A stretch of DNA of 64,000 bases from Cyanobacteria bacterium FACHB-471 (GTDB lineage: Bacteria; Cyanobacteriota; Cyanobacteriia; Elainellales; Elainellaceae): contig JACJOC010000098.1 of assembly GCA_014695345.1 (NCBI GenBank), forward strand, positions 62,001-126,000, given 5' to 3'. This document shows, one piece after another, positions 45,196-53,226 of the stretch. A model generated the notes under the pieces. That model ran no database searches. It was not told the origin of the DNA and saw nothing but the letters and a program-made list of their open reading frames with translations. A program made the translations under genes and the position numbers. The stretch's first letter is position 1, and each line of letters opens with the position of its first letter.

Positions 45196-45230
45196 TCTAT
45201 TAAGTTGTATTTCTCTTCTATTAAGTTGTA
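45195..45230. repeat. Short direct repeat next to the sigG terminator
   Basis: TTCTATTAAGTTGTA occurs at 45195-45209 and 45216-45230, with a 21-base period. The phrase TTAAGTTGT also follows the hairpins at 3383-3422 and 32271-32313. Confidence 0.7.
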
Positions 45231-45247
45231 GTTAAACAATCCGTCTG

Positions 45248-45844
45248 TTAACGGACATCATCATTGTTCAGATATGACCTAGATTCGTAGGGTTTGTCTC
45301 CCTCGTTCAGATCAGGTGAAGAAATTGGAGCTTTAGGAATCTCGATGACCGGACGGTCTACAGCAATCATCAGCGCAGTGGTAGAAACATCAGGGACATC
45401 GGGAAACTCAGCAACCTGCGGTGCAGGAGATTGGTAACCCGGAGAAAACACGTTCGATAGTACACCCACGAATGTTGCGGCGATCGCCACCCCTGCCCAA
45501 GCCAGAGCTATTTTGGGTCGGCGGCTCAGCCGAGAAAAGACCTGTTCCGCAGCTTGTTCTGCGGATTGTTCGGGAGCAGGGATGGGAAGAGACTGCATTC
45601 CCTGACGCAATCTTAAAAGACGGCTGTATAGGCGCTGGACTGTTGGATCATTCTGTAACCAGCCTTCAACCTGGCGACGCTCCGCCGCAGTTACTTCGCC
45701 ATCCAGATAGGCACTCAGCAGCTCAAAGCGATCACGCTTTAAGTTATCTAATGCACCCAAGGGCTGCTGATTGTCCATTCCATCCACCACATCACGGTGT
45801 GACGGTTGATTGGAATCGTTACGAGCACCAAAATTAGAGGTCAT
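45248..45844 (-). CDS. Anti-sigma factor for the SigG-like sigma factor
   Basis: 198 residues. The N-terminal anti-sigma domain (KRDRFELLSAYLDGEVTAAE, RRQVEGWLQNDPTVQRL) is RseA-like, without the zinc-binding Cys/His of ZAS proteins. One transmembrane helix (ALAWAGVAIAATFVGVLSNV, about 112-131) and an extracytoplasmic tail follow. Anti-sigma proteins of this layout hold their partner at the membrane until an envelope signal releases it. It starts 201 bases after the sigma gene and is probably co-transcribed with it. The start could be the Met at residue 23. Confidence 0.88.
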   Translation of the reverse strand: MTSNFGARNDSNQPSHRDVVDGMDNQQPLGALDNLKRDRFELLSAYLDGEVTAAERRQVEGWLQNDPTVQRLYSRLLRLRQGMQSLPIPAPEQSAEQAAEQVFSRLSRRPKIALAWAGVAIAATFVGVLSNVFSPGYQSPAPQVAEFPDVPDVSTTALMIAVDRPVIEIPKAPISSPDLNEGDKPYESRSYLNNDDVR

Positions 45845-46045
45845 TTTCAGATTGGAAAGTCAAGTACCAGGTCATACGTAGCAACGAAATCGAGCAAGTG
45901 ACTGACGTAGTGGCAAACGATGCTCATCTAGTCAGATCATAGGTTAAGTGGCTTGAAACAAGCACCAACCTGAAGCAAAATCATTAATTCGGCGTAATCG
46001 TCTCTAACCTGGTCCATTGCTCATCCACCTCCTCAATTGACCTTG

Positions 46046-46750
46046 TTATCGACCATCAAGATAATTCTGTAACTGATACTGTAGCCGCTGACGCGCCCTA
46101 GCAATCCTAGATTTTACGGTTCCTAAAGAAACACCTGTAATCTCGGCGATCTCTTCGTAGGCCATCCCTTCAATTTCCCGGAGTACAATTGTGGTCCGAA
46201 AGACTTCGGGTAAGTCGGCGATCGCCTCGCGCAACTGGTCATAAAACTCGCGAGTGATTAAATCTTCTGCTGGCCCGGGATCATCCGAGGCAATTTCCCA
46301 ATCCATCTCCCCATCTTCCACAGATCGAGGTGCATCAAGAGACAATGGACTGCTGATGCGCTTACGTTTGCGGAGTTCATCATAAAACAGGTTGGTTGCA
46401 ATACGACTCAGCCAACCACGAAATTTAGAGGGTTCTTGCAATCGGCGAATATTTCGATAAACCCGAATCCAGACTTCCTGAGCCAGATCTGCGCGATCTG
46501 ACCAATCAGGAGCCAGATGGTATAGCACCTTTTCGACGTGGGACTGATAGCGGCGAAGCAGTTCAGCGAAAGCGGCTTTCTCAGGGCGTAACCCAACTTG
46601 ACATTGCAGGATCAGGTCATAGTTAGAGAGTTTTTCAGCTTGCACTGGAACTTGAGGCATTGCCCCAGCCACTGACCAAGATACGGGAAAAGGATGACTC
46701 ATCGGCAACGCTTGACTATGAGAGGTTCCGTCTTTTGATGACGCTGGCAT
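46046..46750 (-). CDS. sigG: ECF-type RNA polymerase sigma factor, SigG-like
   Basis: 234 residues. The region-2 sequence (RADLAQEVWIRVYRNIRRLQ, KFRGWLSRIATNLFYDELRK) and region-4 helix-turn-helix (MAYEEIAEITGVSLGTVKSR) are complete. The whole sequence is very close to the cyanobacterial SigG type, including the N-terminal PVQAEKLSNYDLILQCQVGLR. It would direct RNA polymerase to extracytoplasmic-stress promoters. The anti-sigma gene follows, matching the two-gene arrangement known for SigG. A good -10 was not identified. Confidence 0.92.
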   Translation of the reverse strand: MPASSKDGTSHSQALPMSHPFPVSWSVAGAMPQVPVQAEKLSNYDLILQCQVGLRPEKAAFAELLRRYQSHVEKVLYHLAPDWSDRADLAQEVWIRVYRNIRRLQEPSKFRGWLSRIATNLFYDELRKRKRISSPLSLDAPRSVEDGEMDWEIASDDPGPAEDLITREFYDQLREAIADLPEVFRTTIVLREIEGMAYEEIAEITGVSLGTVKSRIARARQRLQYQLQNYLDGR

Positions 46751-47196
46751 GTCTGAGAAGTTCCCACAGATACTGCATAAGGTTTACTGGGCTGCAAATC
46801 CGCATCAGGTCTTTTTCAAGTTTGGCTGAGCGGTACAGCTAGGAGTTCACGACTCAGAGTGTCTGAGAACTGAACTGATCAGAAGGTTTGCTCATCCTAA
46901 AACTTCCAGAAATTTTAAGCTTTAGTTTTGAGTTTTCCACCTGAAGCAGCTTAACTTTATCGTCTTCAGCCAAATGGCTGAGCCAATCTGTGGGACGGTT
47001 TTTGATCTGCACACTGATCAAGCTTTGGCTCTGGCTCTAGTTTTGAGCGATCGCCAATACTCTATAACTAGCTTCAGCACGGTGATTGAGGCGCTGATTC
47101 ATAAAAGCTTTATTAAGATGGCTGGCACCCTATCGCAACGATGAACCTCTTAATAAGAGGACTCAAAGTGAACTTTGCAAGTTTCCCAAAAAATGC
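46751..47196. other. Gene-free spacer upstream of sigG
   Basis: No convincing ORF. Near 47152-47166 CCTCTTAATAAGAGG forms a small palindrome that may end the leftward isochorismatase-like transcript. The sigG promoter must lie in its left part. Confidence 0.4.
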
Positions 47197-48240
47197 TCAA
47201 GTTAAATTTAGTCCAGCCCAAGTCTCAATCGGGTCAGTTGACTTAACAAGGTGCATTCCGGCTTCTGCAAATCGCTGAAAGGCAGACTCTCCCTGCTCGG
47301 TAAAGTCAACCACACCGGGCACCACAACTGGAGATGAGCAATCTTCTAGCAGGTATACTTTGCTTGCCAAGGCTGGATCAGTTGCTTGAATTTCAGTTAA
47401 TAAATCATCGATCGTCCAGGCAACACAGTGGCTTTTGGCTTGACCGGCGATTGCGATCGCATCAAATTTCAGCAGCTTTTGTAGAAACTGAGTATTTTTC
47501 TGGGCGATCGCTCGCTTTTCCTGGTCCTCCAGCACCTCAGGCTGAAGCACCGAATAGTTTTCTGTCAGAGGATTGCTGCCCTTGATTTCCAAATTGGTTT
47601 GGCTCTGACGAGCCAAATTGTGAAAAAAACAAGCTTCCTCAAACGCAGACACCAAAGCGTGCCCTACTCCGCCCAACATGGAATGGTAAGGCCAAATCGT
47701 CAGAGGATATTTACCAACCGAATCAAGCTTGCGAACGTAATGCAACGCATAGTTTTGTAGTGCGGCGTAGTCCATCTGCACGATTCCATGAGCAATCGCT
47801 GGATTAACTTGCCAGACTCCCTGCTCCACATCCGTTAGAGAAATCATCGTCATTGCGAGCGGGTGCTCCCCCACCTGATTCACCCAAAACACCGCATGAA
47901 AAATTTGAGTTGCAGTGTGAGTGTCCATCGTCGGTGCAATTTCGCTAATTACCCCCAAATTGCGATAAATGAATTCACATAAGCGCACGTTGTCCTCCAC
48001 GGCACCCATGCCTGATCTGCCGCCTACAAATAGCTCAAACCCAGGAATACAAAACGTGTTTTGGACATCGATTGCTAGCAGACAAATTTTTGTCTTGTCA
48101 TCCACAGCAGATTGCAGTTCGTGCTGTCTTGCCCAACTTGCAGCCTCTTTTGCCCGATCCTGATAGGGAACGCGCCACACTTCTCCTACCTTTGCTGAGT
48201 CAAAGTGTGTGGGAATCGGAAGTTGGGTTTTAGCACTCAT
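47197..48240 (-). CDS. Isochorismatase-family cysteine hydrolase
   Basis: 347 residues, longer than the usual 180-220. Catalytic Asp in [15 protein letters not shown], Lys in the middle, and nucleophile Cys in [19 protein letters not shown]. The segment [16 protein letters not shown] carries the His-rich metal-binding strand. Members of this family hydrolyse nicotinamide, N-carbamoyl groups or similar amides; the insertions (about 150-240) set this one apart. It may be a nicotinamidase-like enzyme, but the substrate is not predictable. ATG 48240 follows GGAGAAGACG. Confidence 0.87.
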   Translation of the reverse strand: MSAKTQLPIPTHFDSAKVGEVWRVPYQDRAKEAASWARQHELQSAVDDKTKICLLAIDVQNTFCIPGFELFVGGRSGMGAVEDNVRLCEFIYRNLGVISEIAPTMDTHTATQIFHAVFWVNQVGEHPLAMTMISLTDVEQGVWQVNPAIAHGIVQMDYAALQNYALHYVRKLDSVGKYPLTIWPYHSMLGGVGHALVSAFEEACFFHNLARQSQTNLEIKGSNPLTENYSVLQPEVLEDQEKRAIAQKNTQFLQKLLKFDAIAIAGQAKSHCVAWTIDDLLTEIQATDPALASKVYLLEDCSSPVVVPGVVDFTEQGESAFQRFAEAGMHLVKSTDPIETWAGLNLT

Positions 48241-48306
48241 CGTCTTCTCCTGGTTTTAGGATCTTTTGAAGCTACGTAGAATGAAGTTTATGCAAATTAG
48301 CAAAGT

Positions 48307-48334
48307 GGGCGTGGGGAACTACTTCCCCACGCCC
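48307..48334. repeat. GC-rich hairpin upstream of the isochorismatase-like gene
   Basis: GGGCGTGGGGAA and TTCCCCACGCCC form a perfect 12-base stem with loop CTAC. It lies in the promoter/leader region of the leftward gene, so it may be a dispersed repeat or part of a regulatory leader. Confidence 0.55.
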
Positions 48335-48394
48335 GCTCTACTTATATTCGATCTAATCAAATACAAAAAATTTTGGAGGCCTTAAGAAATCAGA

Positions 48395-48435
48395 AAGGGC
48401 ATCGACGACTGACCGTGTTTCGTCTCGATGCCCTT
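48395..48435 (-). terminator. Terminator of the DALR-domain gene
   Basis: AAGGGCATCGA and TCGATGCCCTT form an 11-base stem. It lies 92 bases past the stop of the leftward gene. Confidence 0.6.
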
Positions 48436-48526
48436 GCTGGTTCGCTCCTCACACTGACATAACTCTAGCAGACCCCCTCCGATTTGTCATTAGTTTGAAG
48501 GAAATTTCACAACGGTGTGACACGCT

Positions 48527-49588
48527 TCATAACTTCGTAGGTGCATAAACATCTAAGCCTTCTTCTAGTAAAGCTTTTAGAACAGCTTGAGTTGCCAGTA
48601 CGAGTCCTAACCGAGCTTGAGCTAATTCTGGTTCAGCGGTTTTAATCTCTGCAAAGACACGACAGGCGGCGTGGAATTTGATGAAGTTTTGGCTAAGGTT
48701 TTCGCCTACCTTCAGGATCGAGCGCTGAGAAGGTGCATCAGAAAGTGTATCTACCGTGGCTACAAGTTGGGAAATGAGCTCGTGTTCAACGGGGTGTTGG
48801 AATCGCAGTAACTGCCTTGAATCGAGCCAAGGAAAAGGTTTCGGTGTTAAAACAGACTCCAACTGAAAGTCACTAAAGCTACATTCAGATGAATTTTCTG
48901 ACGAACTCAGTAGTCCTACCTGTCGAGCCAGATAAATTTGAGAACAACATCGCGCATGAGTGTGCTGGAGTTCGAATAACTTGGTAGAATTACGCAAAAG
49001 TTGGTTATCATTTTCATGAACATTTTTCTGCTTAAGGCGATCGCCCAGGCGAATAGACCGTTCAGTTAGGATTTGTAGCCAGCTAGCCAGCCCCAAGTCA
49101 CTGAGTTGCAGATGAATCCATCCTGAGGGGACAAACTTAACAGTGAAGTTGCGCCAAAGCGCATCAGACAAAGGTTGATGGACTATAGCTTTGTCTCCAA
49201 CAGCTTTTATTGAATTGGTTAAATACGCACTGATTGTCTGAGCATCGATTGTTTGAACAACGTCCACTGATTCACCTGGTAGCCTTGAGAGCTTTAGAGC
49301 GATCGCGGATACGTACTCAATCTCAGAAGTGCCTCGATTGATTCGGTTGAGCGGAACAGTTTGAGGCTGCTCTATATCTTTAGATAGATAGCCTTTACAA
49401 GATAGATCCGATACCTTGTCTCTGCGTATTATTTCCTTCGACAAACGAATAGCTTCTTGTATTTGCCTGATCAAAATTGGCTTTAGGGCGATATGTGCAA
49501 TATCGGTTGAGAGCAATTTCACTGCAATCTGTTTGTTACTTACGAGACACGGAGCTTTTCTTGTTTGCCTAATAGCAAAATTTGTCAA
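48527..49588 (-). CDS. Stand-alone DALR anticodon-binding-like domain protein
   Basis: 353 residues from a TTG at 49588; a GTG at 49522 is an alternative start. The C-terminal two thirds resemble the anticodon-binding (DALR) domain of arginyl-tRNA synthetase: TKLFELQHTHARCCSQIYLA (ArgRS-like QxxHAR), FHAACRVFAE (the C-terminal helix) and a closing LVLATQAVLKALLEEGLDV. The HIGH and KMSKS catalytic signatures of ArgRS are absent. The N-terminal part is similar only in length to an additional domain. It may be a tRNA-binding paralogue, but its role is unknown. Confidence 0.75.
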   Translation of the reverse strand: MTNFAIRQTRKAPCLVSNKQIAVKLLSTDIAHIALKPILIRQIQEAIRLSKEIIRRDKVSDLSCKGYLSKDIEQPQTVPLNRINRGTSEIEYVSAIALKLSRLPGESVDVVQTIDAQTISAYLTNSIKAVGDKAIVHQPLSDALWRNFTVKFVPSGWIHLQLSDLGLASWLQILTERSIRLGDRLKQKNVHENDNQLLRNSTKLFELQHTHARCCSQIYLARQVGLLSSSENSSECSFSDFQLESVLTPKPFPWLDSRQLLRFQHPVEHELISQLVATVDTLSDAPSQRSILKVGENLSQNFIKFHAACRVFAEIKTAEPELAQARLGLVLATQAVLKALLEEGLDVYAPTKL

Positions 49589-49809
49589 AAAAAGCTCACT
49601 TTCATAATAAGGAGTAGTTCTGTAGTTCAGTCTGCGTCATGCAATAAGAGGACCTACGTATTTTTCCCTACCTGGATAGGGTGAGATGAAGTTAAGCTTG
49701 GCTTACCCTGTTGGCCAATTTCGGTTTGAGGAGTTGAGTCCAGCCCCCTAGCGCACTCAATTCATAAATGATTTCCCAGAGTATTCACTGATTCTTCGAG
49801 CTTCCGACT

Positions 49810-50502
49810 ATGTACTCAGTATCCTCACAACAACCCGAGACAGCCCGTCCTTTCCTCACTTGGCAAAGAATTTTGGACTGGGCTCAAGAACATTATCGCT
49901 GTCGGACTTTTGCCAAGGATGATAAGATCCCGGCTCGACCTGGACTCCTTTATTTAGTTCAACGAGGAGCTGTGCGATTAGTGGGCGAAGCTCAGGTGAG
50001 CGCAACTGCCAGCAACTCTTCTCGTCTACCCCGAATTAATTCTGAAGAAGCATTCTTAGGGTTTGTGGGTGCCGGACAGCCTTTTGAGATTGTGGCTCAG
50101 TCGCCTTTTACATTGCAGAGTTTTGCCCATGTTGACAACACTGCTGTGATTTGGATGTACTGGCACGACCTGGATAATTGGCCACATTTTCGCCGTGAAG
50201 TGCTGGATGCTTTTCGCTATCAGCATCAACGCAAGCTTTTGTGGCTAAGTACGCTGGGGCAGCGTCGTACCATTGACCGCCTGTTAGGGTTTTTGACCCT
50301 GCTAATTGAAGAGTTTGGTGAACCTTGCGAGGAGGGATATTGTCTGCCTTGGGCGTTGACTCACGCTCAAATTGGTAGCGCTATTGGCTCAACTCGGGTT
50401 ACGGTGACCCGCTTGATGGGTAAACTCCGACAGCGATCGCTAATTCGTACCTATGGTGACAATTTACTTTGTTTGCCTGCTGAGTCCGTCATTCAGCGAT
50501 AA
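49810..50502 (+). CDS. Crp/Fnr family transcription regulator
   Basis: 230 residues. An N-terminal cupin-like sensor region (RPGLLYLVQRGAVRLVGEA, then EEAFLGFVGAGQPFEIVAQSP) precedes a dimer helix and a C-terminal winged helix-turn-helix: LTHAQIGSAIGSTRVTVTRL. The Arg-Val-Thr-Val-Thr recognition helix is like that of NtcA/Crp proteins. The cAMP-binding Glu/Arg pair is not evident, so the effector is unknown. It does not match NtcA throughout, so that assignment is not made. ATG 49810. It ends before a strong terminator. Confidence 0.85.
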   Translation: MYSVSSQQPETARPFLTWQRILDWAQEHYRCRTFAKDDKIPARPGLLYLVQRGAVRLVGEAQVSATASNSSRLPRINSEEAFLGFVGAGQPFEIVAQSPFTLQSFAHVDNTAVIWMYWHDLDNWPHFRREVLDAFRYQHQRKLLWLSTLGQRRTIDRLLGFLTLLIEEFGEPCEEGYCLPWALTHAQIGSAIGSTRVTVTRLMGKLRQRSLIRTYGDNLLCLPAESVIQR

Positions 50503-50547
50503 GCCAGATATAGCTGTCGCCTCGCAGGTTCGGACAAAATAGCTAGG

Positions 50548-50580
50548 AGCGCCTCTGCTGACAGAAGGGGCGCTTTTTTT
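50548..50580 (+). terminator. Terminator of the Crp/Fnr gene
   Basis: AGCGCC and GGCGCT stems around a TCT/AGA inner pair, ending in seven T residues. The region is between convergent genes. Confidence 0.75.
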
Positions 50581-50587
50581 GCCATGT

Positions 50588-51667
50588 TTAGCGAATTTGG
50601 ACAAACCCAGACTCTTCAATTAGTGCCTGCCCTTGATCCGTAAGCAGTAAATTGGCGTAAGCTTCTCCAGCTTGTTGATCGATTTGACCATTTTGCTTGA
50701 CCACAACAAACAGCCTACGAGTGATCGGGTATGCGCCAGTTTGAAATGCATTGGAGTTGAGTTGAGTACGCTCAGCCGAGCCGCCACATTGAGAACCAAC
50801 AATCAACGGCTCAACGTAGGGTGCAACAAAAGAATCGCCAGAACGGGCACCCAAGGGAAGGGGCTTCACTGTGCATTGACCTACAATCTCCGGAGCCGAG
50901 GCATAGTAAATTCCACCTGGATTAGTTGAAACTTCTCGCAGGGCTTGCGTGGTGGTGTCGATAAAGCTGATATTGCTGCCAAAATTCTGTCCACCCAAAA
51001 TGTTTGCTACAAAAAATTCTACGGTGCCACCATCGTTGACCCGACGGGAGTAGGAGGTGATGGGTAAGTTAGGTCCGCCAACTTGGCTCCAGTTTGTAAT
51101 TTGCCCGGTGTAAATATCTCTCAGTTGATCCAGAGTTAGCCCAGGAAGGTTGAGGTTAGGGTTGACGGCGATCGCCATCCCTTCCAGTGCTACCGGAATT
51201 TCTCTCAAGGTAAAGCCACGCTGTTCTGCTTCTTGATATTCCTGGGTGTTGAGTGCCCGTGAAGACTGAGCAAATGTAAGCTGATTGTCGAGCAACATCC
51301 GAATGCCGCTAGCAGAGCCAGGTGTTTCTCCTAAAGGAGGATTGGTGTAGCGCAGTTGATAGCCAGACCAAACACTCTGAATTACAGGATCGATCTGCCC
51401 ACGAATAGGGGCCCAGGTTGTGCTGCCACCATAACTAAACAGACCAGAAGGAACGTTGGGTACTCCTGCAAAATCGTCTGCAACAGCGGCAGGCGGCGGT
51501 GCGAACGATGAATTGGAACCCGGTGTGGAAGAACCTGGAGTTCCTCGCCCCAACAAATCGCCAACCCCAGAACCGGAGCGGGTAAACCACCAAGCGCCAG
51601 CGCCAATCAAACCGATCGTGATCAGCAGAGAGAGGATCAAGGTAGGTGTCTCGTTCTTTTGAGCCAT
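50588..51667 (-). CDS. Membrane-anchored PstS-like phosphate/ligand-binding protein
   Basis: 359 residues from ATG 51667. The N-terminus MAQKNETPTLILSLLITIGL is a membrane anchor, followed by a short disordered linker. Residues about 75-355 form a type-2 periplasmic-binding fold of the PstS kind: YGGSTTWAPIRG, LTLDQLRDIYTGQITNWSQV, and SFVAPYVEPLIVG. It is not lipidated. Its anchor is nearly identical to that of the neighbouring type-1 binding protein. No transporter permease is nearby, so it may be a sensor or receptor rather than a transport component. It lies 96 bases after its upstream neighbour. Confidence 0.88.
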   Translation of the reverse strand: MAQKNETPTLILSLLITIGLIGAGAWWFTRSGSGVGDLLGRGTPGSSTPGSNSSFAPPPAAVADDFAGVPNVPSGLFSYGGSTTWAPIRGQIDPVIQSVWSGYQLRYTNPPLGETPGSASGIRMLLDNQLTFAQSSRALNTQEYQEAEQRGFTLREIPVALEGMAIAVNPNLNLPGLTLDQLRDIYTGQITNWSQVGGPNLPITSYSRRVNDGGTVEFFVANILGGQNFGSNISFIDTTTQALREVSTNPGGIYYASAPEIVGQCTVKPLPLGARSGDSFVAPYVEPLIVGSQCGGSAERTQLNSNAFQTGAYPITRRLFVVVKQNGQIDQQAGEAYANLLLTDQGQALIEESGFVQIR

Positions 51668-51763
51668 AGTTGCTGAGGTGCGATCGCACACCCTTTATAG
51701 TTCTACAGAATAGTTCTATAGATTTAAGGCTTGATTAACTACTTTGAATTGTTGAAGCAGTCG

Positions 51764-53197
51764 CTATTGCACAGGCACGAAATCGTAACCATAACCAGAA
51801 CGAGATCCTGGTTCAACGATCACAAGCTGCTCTGCCTGATTGCGATCGCCCGACGGCAAAAACCGAATCGTACCCGTTGCGCCCTCGGTCGCAAAGTTGC
51901 TAGCACTTAGCGTTTGTTCAATACCTTCACGGGTCGGGTTACTTTTCAGACCCGCAACTAAAGCCTGCGTTGCGTCATGGGCCATAGCTGTTCGCCAGTT
52001 AACGTCGCCTCCCCAGAAGTTTCGAGAAGATTGAACAAACGCTGCTTGAGGGTCCGAGAGAATGTGCCAGGGCACTGCAACCACCATATCAACAGCAGCT
52101 TCTCCACCTACCTGAAGCGTCTTGGGATTGTAAATACTATCTCCACCGAGTAAGCGCAATTGCCCACGATTGACCGTTACGACTTGCAGTGCTTGATCAA
52201 GCGTAGCTGTATTGGCAATCAAAACTAGGACTTCAGCGTCCTGTGAAGCAGCTTGTTGAAGCGTATCTGCGGCGCTAAAAGCGGGGTCAGCCAGGTCAAA
52301 CTCTGCCAAAATCTGTCCGCCATCCCCGTAAAGTGCCGTTGTGAATTCATCCTTGAGTGACTGGCTGTAGTCACTCTCAGAATTAAAGTAAATTGCAGCA
52401 TTTTGAGCTTGCAAGGTGTTGACCATGTAGCGAGAAAGCGCTGCAGCAGTAAAGCGATCGCTGGGCACCGTACGAAACACATAGTTACCAACTTCCGAAA
52501 GCTGCATTGACGTACTTGTTGGCGAAATCATCACTAGTCCAGAATTCTGATAAATTTCTGCCGCTGCCAGCGTAGCCTCACTACCAAAGTGCCCGACCAC
52601 ACCCAACACCTCTGAGTTTTCTGTTAGCGCTTCAGCAACCTGTCGGGAGACCTGGGGGTCGTTGTCATCATTGGCAATCAGCACCTTTAGCGGCACACCG
52701 TTGATGCCACCTGCCTGGTTAATTTCAGTTTGAGCCTGAGCAACACCCCGAAGAATTTCTAGAGCCGGATTTGCAGAAGTTGCTGCTGGAACCGGAACGG
52801 CAATGCTGTAAGCGGTCTGATCGCCGATTTGAGCATTGTTGAGATAGATCAATGCCTCCGGATCGTTTCGATTAGCCTGGAGCGCTGCTTCTAGATCGGA
52901 AACGGCCTGCTCAAAGTTGCCGGAGGCGATCGCTTCCACGCCTGCCTGTTTTTCAGGCGATGTCTCCGCAAACAAGACTCTTTCTCCTGAACTCAGGCGC
53001 TCTTGAGTCGGTGTGTTGCTTGCATTTTGAGGAGAATCAGAATCACCATTGCCATTTGTCGCTGTTGAATTTTGAGCTCCTGGAGTCAGCGCTCCTGGAG
53101 CAAACCGATTCAACACCCACCAGGCTCCACCACCAAGCAGCGCTAACGTCAGCAACAGGGACACGATTAAAACAGGAGTTTCATTTTTCTGAGCCAT
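51764..53197 (-). CDS. Membrane-anchored type-1 (Leu/Ile/Val-type) periplasmic-binding protein
   Basis: 477 residues, ATG 53197. Anchor MAQKNETPVLIVSLLLTLAL, a Ser/Asn-rich linker, then a short TPR-like helical hairpin at about 84-115 (GVEAIASGNFEQAVSDLEAA). A type-1 binding fold follows, of the amino-acid/branched-chain kind (ALEILRGVAQAQTEINQAGG; GVVGHFGSEATLAAAEIYQN; RTVPSDRF). It probably binds an amino acid or similar small solute outside the membrane. It lies between the kinase gene (29 bases upstream) and the PstS-like gene and shares its anchor with the latter. Confidence 0.9.
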   Translation of the reverse strand: MAQKNETPVLIVSLLLTLALLGGGAWWVLNRFAPGALTPGAQNSTATNGNGDSDSPQNASNTPTQERLSSGERVLFAETSPEKQAGVEAIASGNFEQAVSDLEAALQANRNDPEALIYLNNAQIGDQTAYSIAVPVPAATSANPALEILRGVAQAQTEINQAGGINGVPLKVLIANDDNDPQVSRQVAEALTENSEVLGVVGHFGSEATLAAAEIYQNSGLVMISPTSTSMQLSEVGNYVFRTVPSDRFTAAALSRYMVNTLQAQNAAIYFNSESDYSQSLKDEFTTALYGDGGQILAEFDLADPAFSAADTLQQAASQDAEVLVLIANTATLDQALQVVTVNRGQLRLLGGDSIYNPKTLQVGGEAAVDMVVAVPWHILSDPQAAFVQSSRNFWGGDVNWRTAMAHDATQALVAGLKSNPTREGIEQTLSASNFATEGATGTIRFLPSGDRNQAEQLVIVEPGSRSGYGYDFVPVQ

Positions 53198-53226
53198 AGC
53201 AAGTTCGCACCTCTCTTACATGTCTC

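Noticed and set aside
49810-50502. Assignment of the Crp/Fnr regulator as NtcA
   Set aside because: The helix-turn-helix is similar, but the N-terminal sensor region does not match NtcA closely, so only the family name is given.
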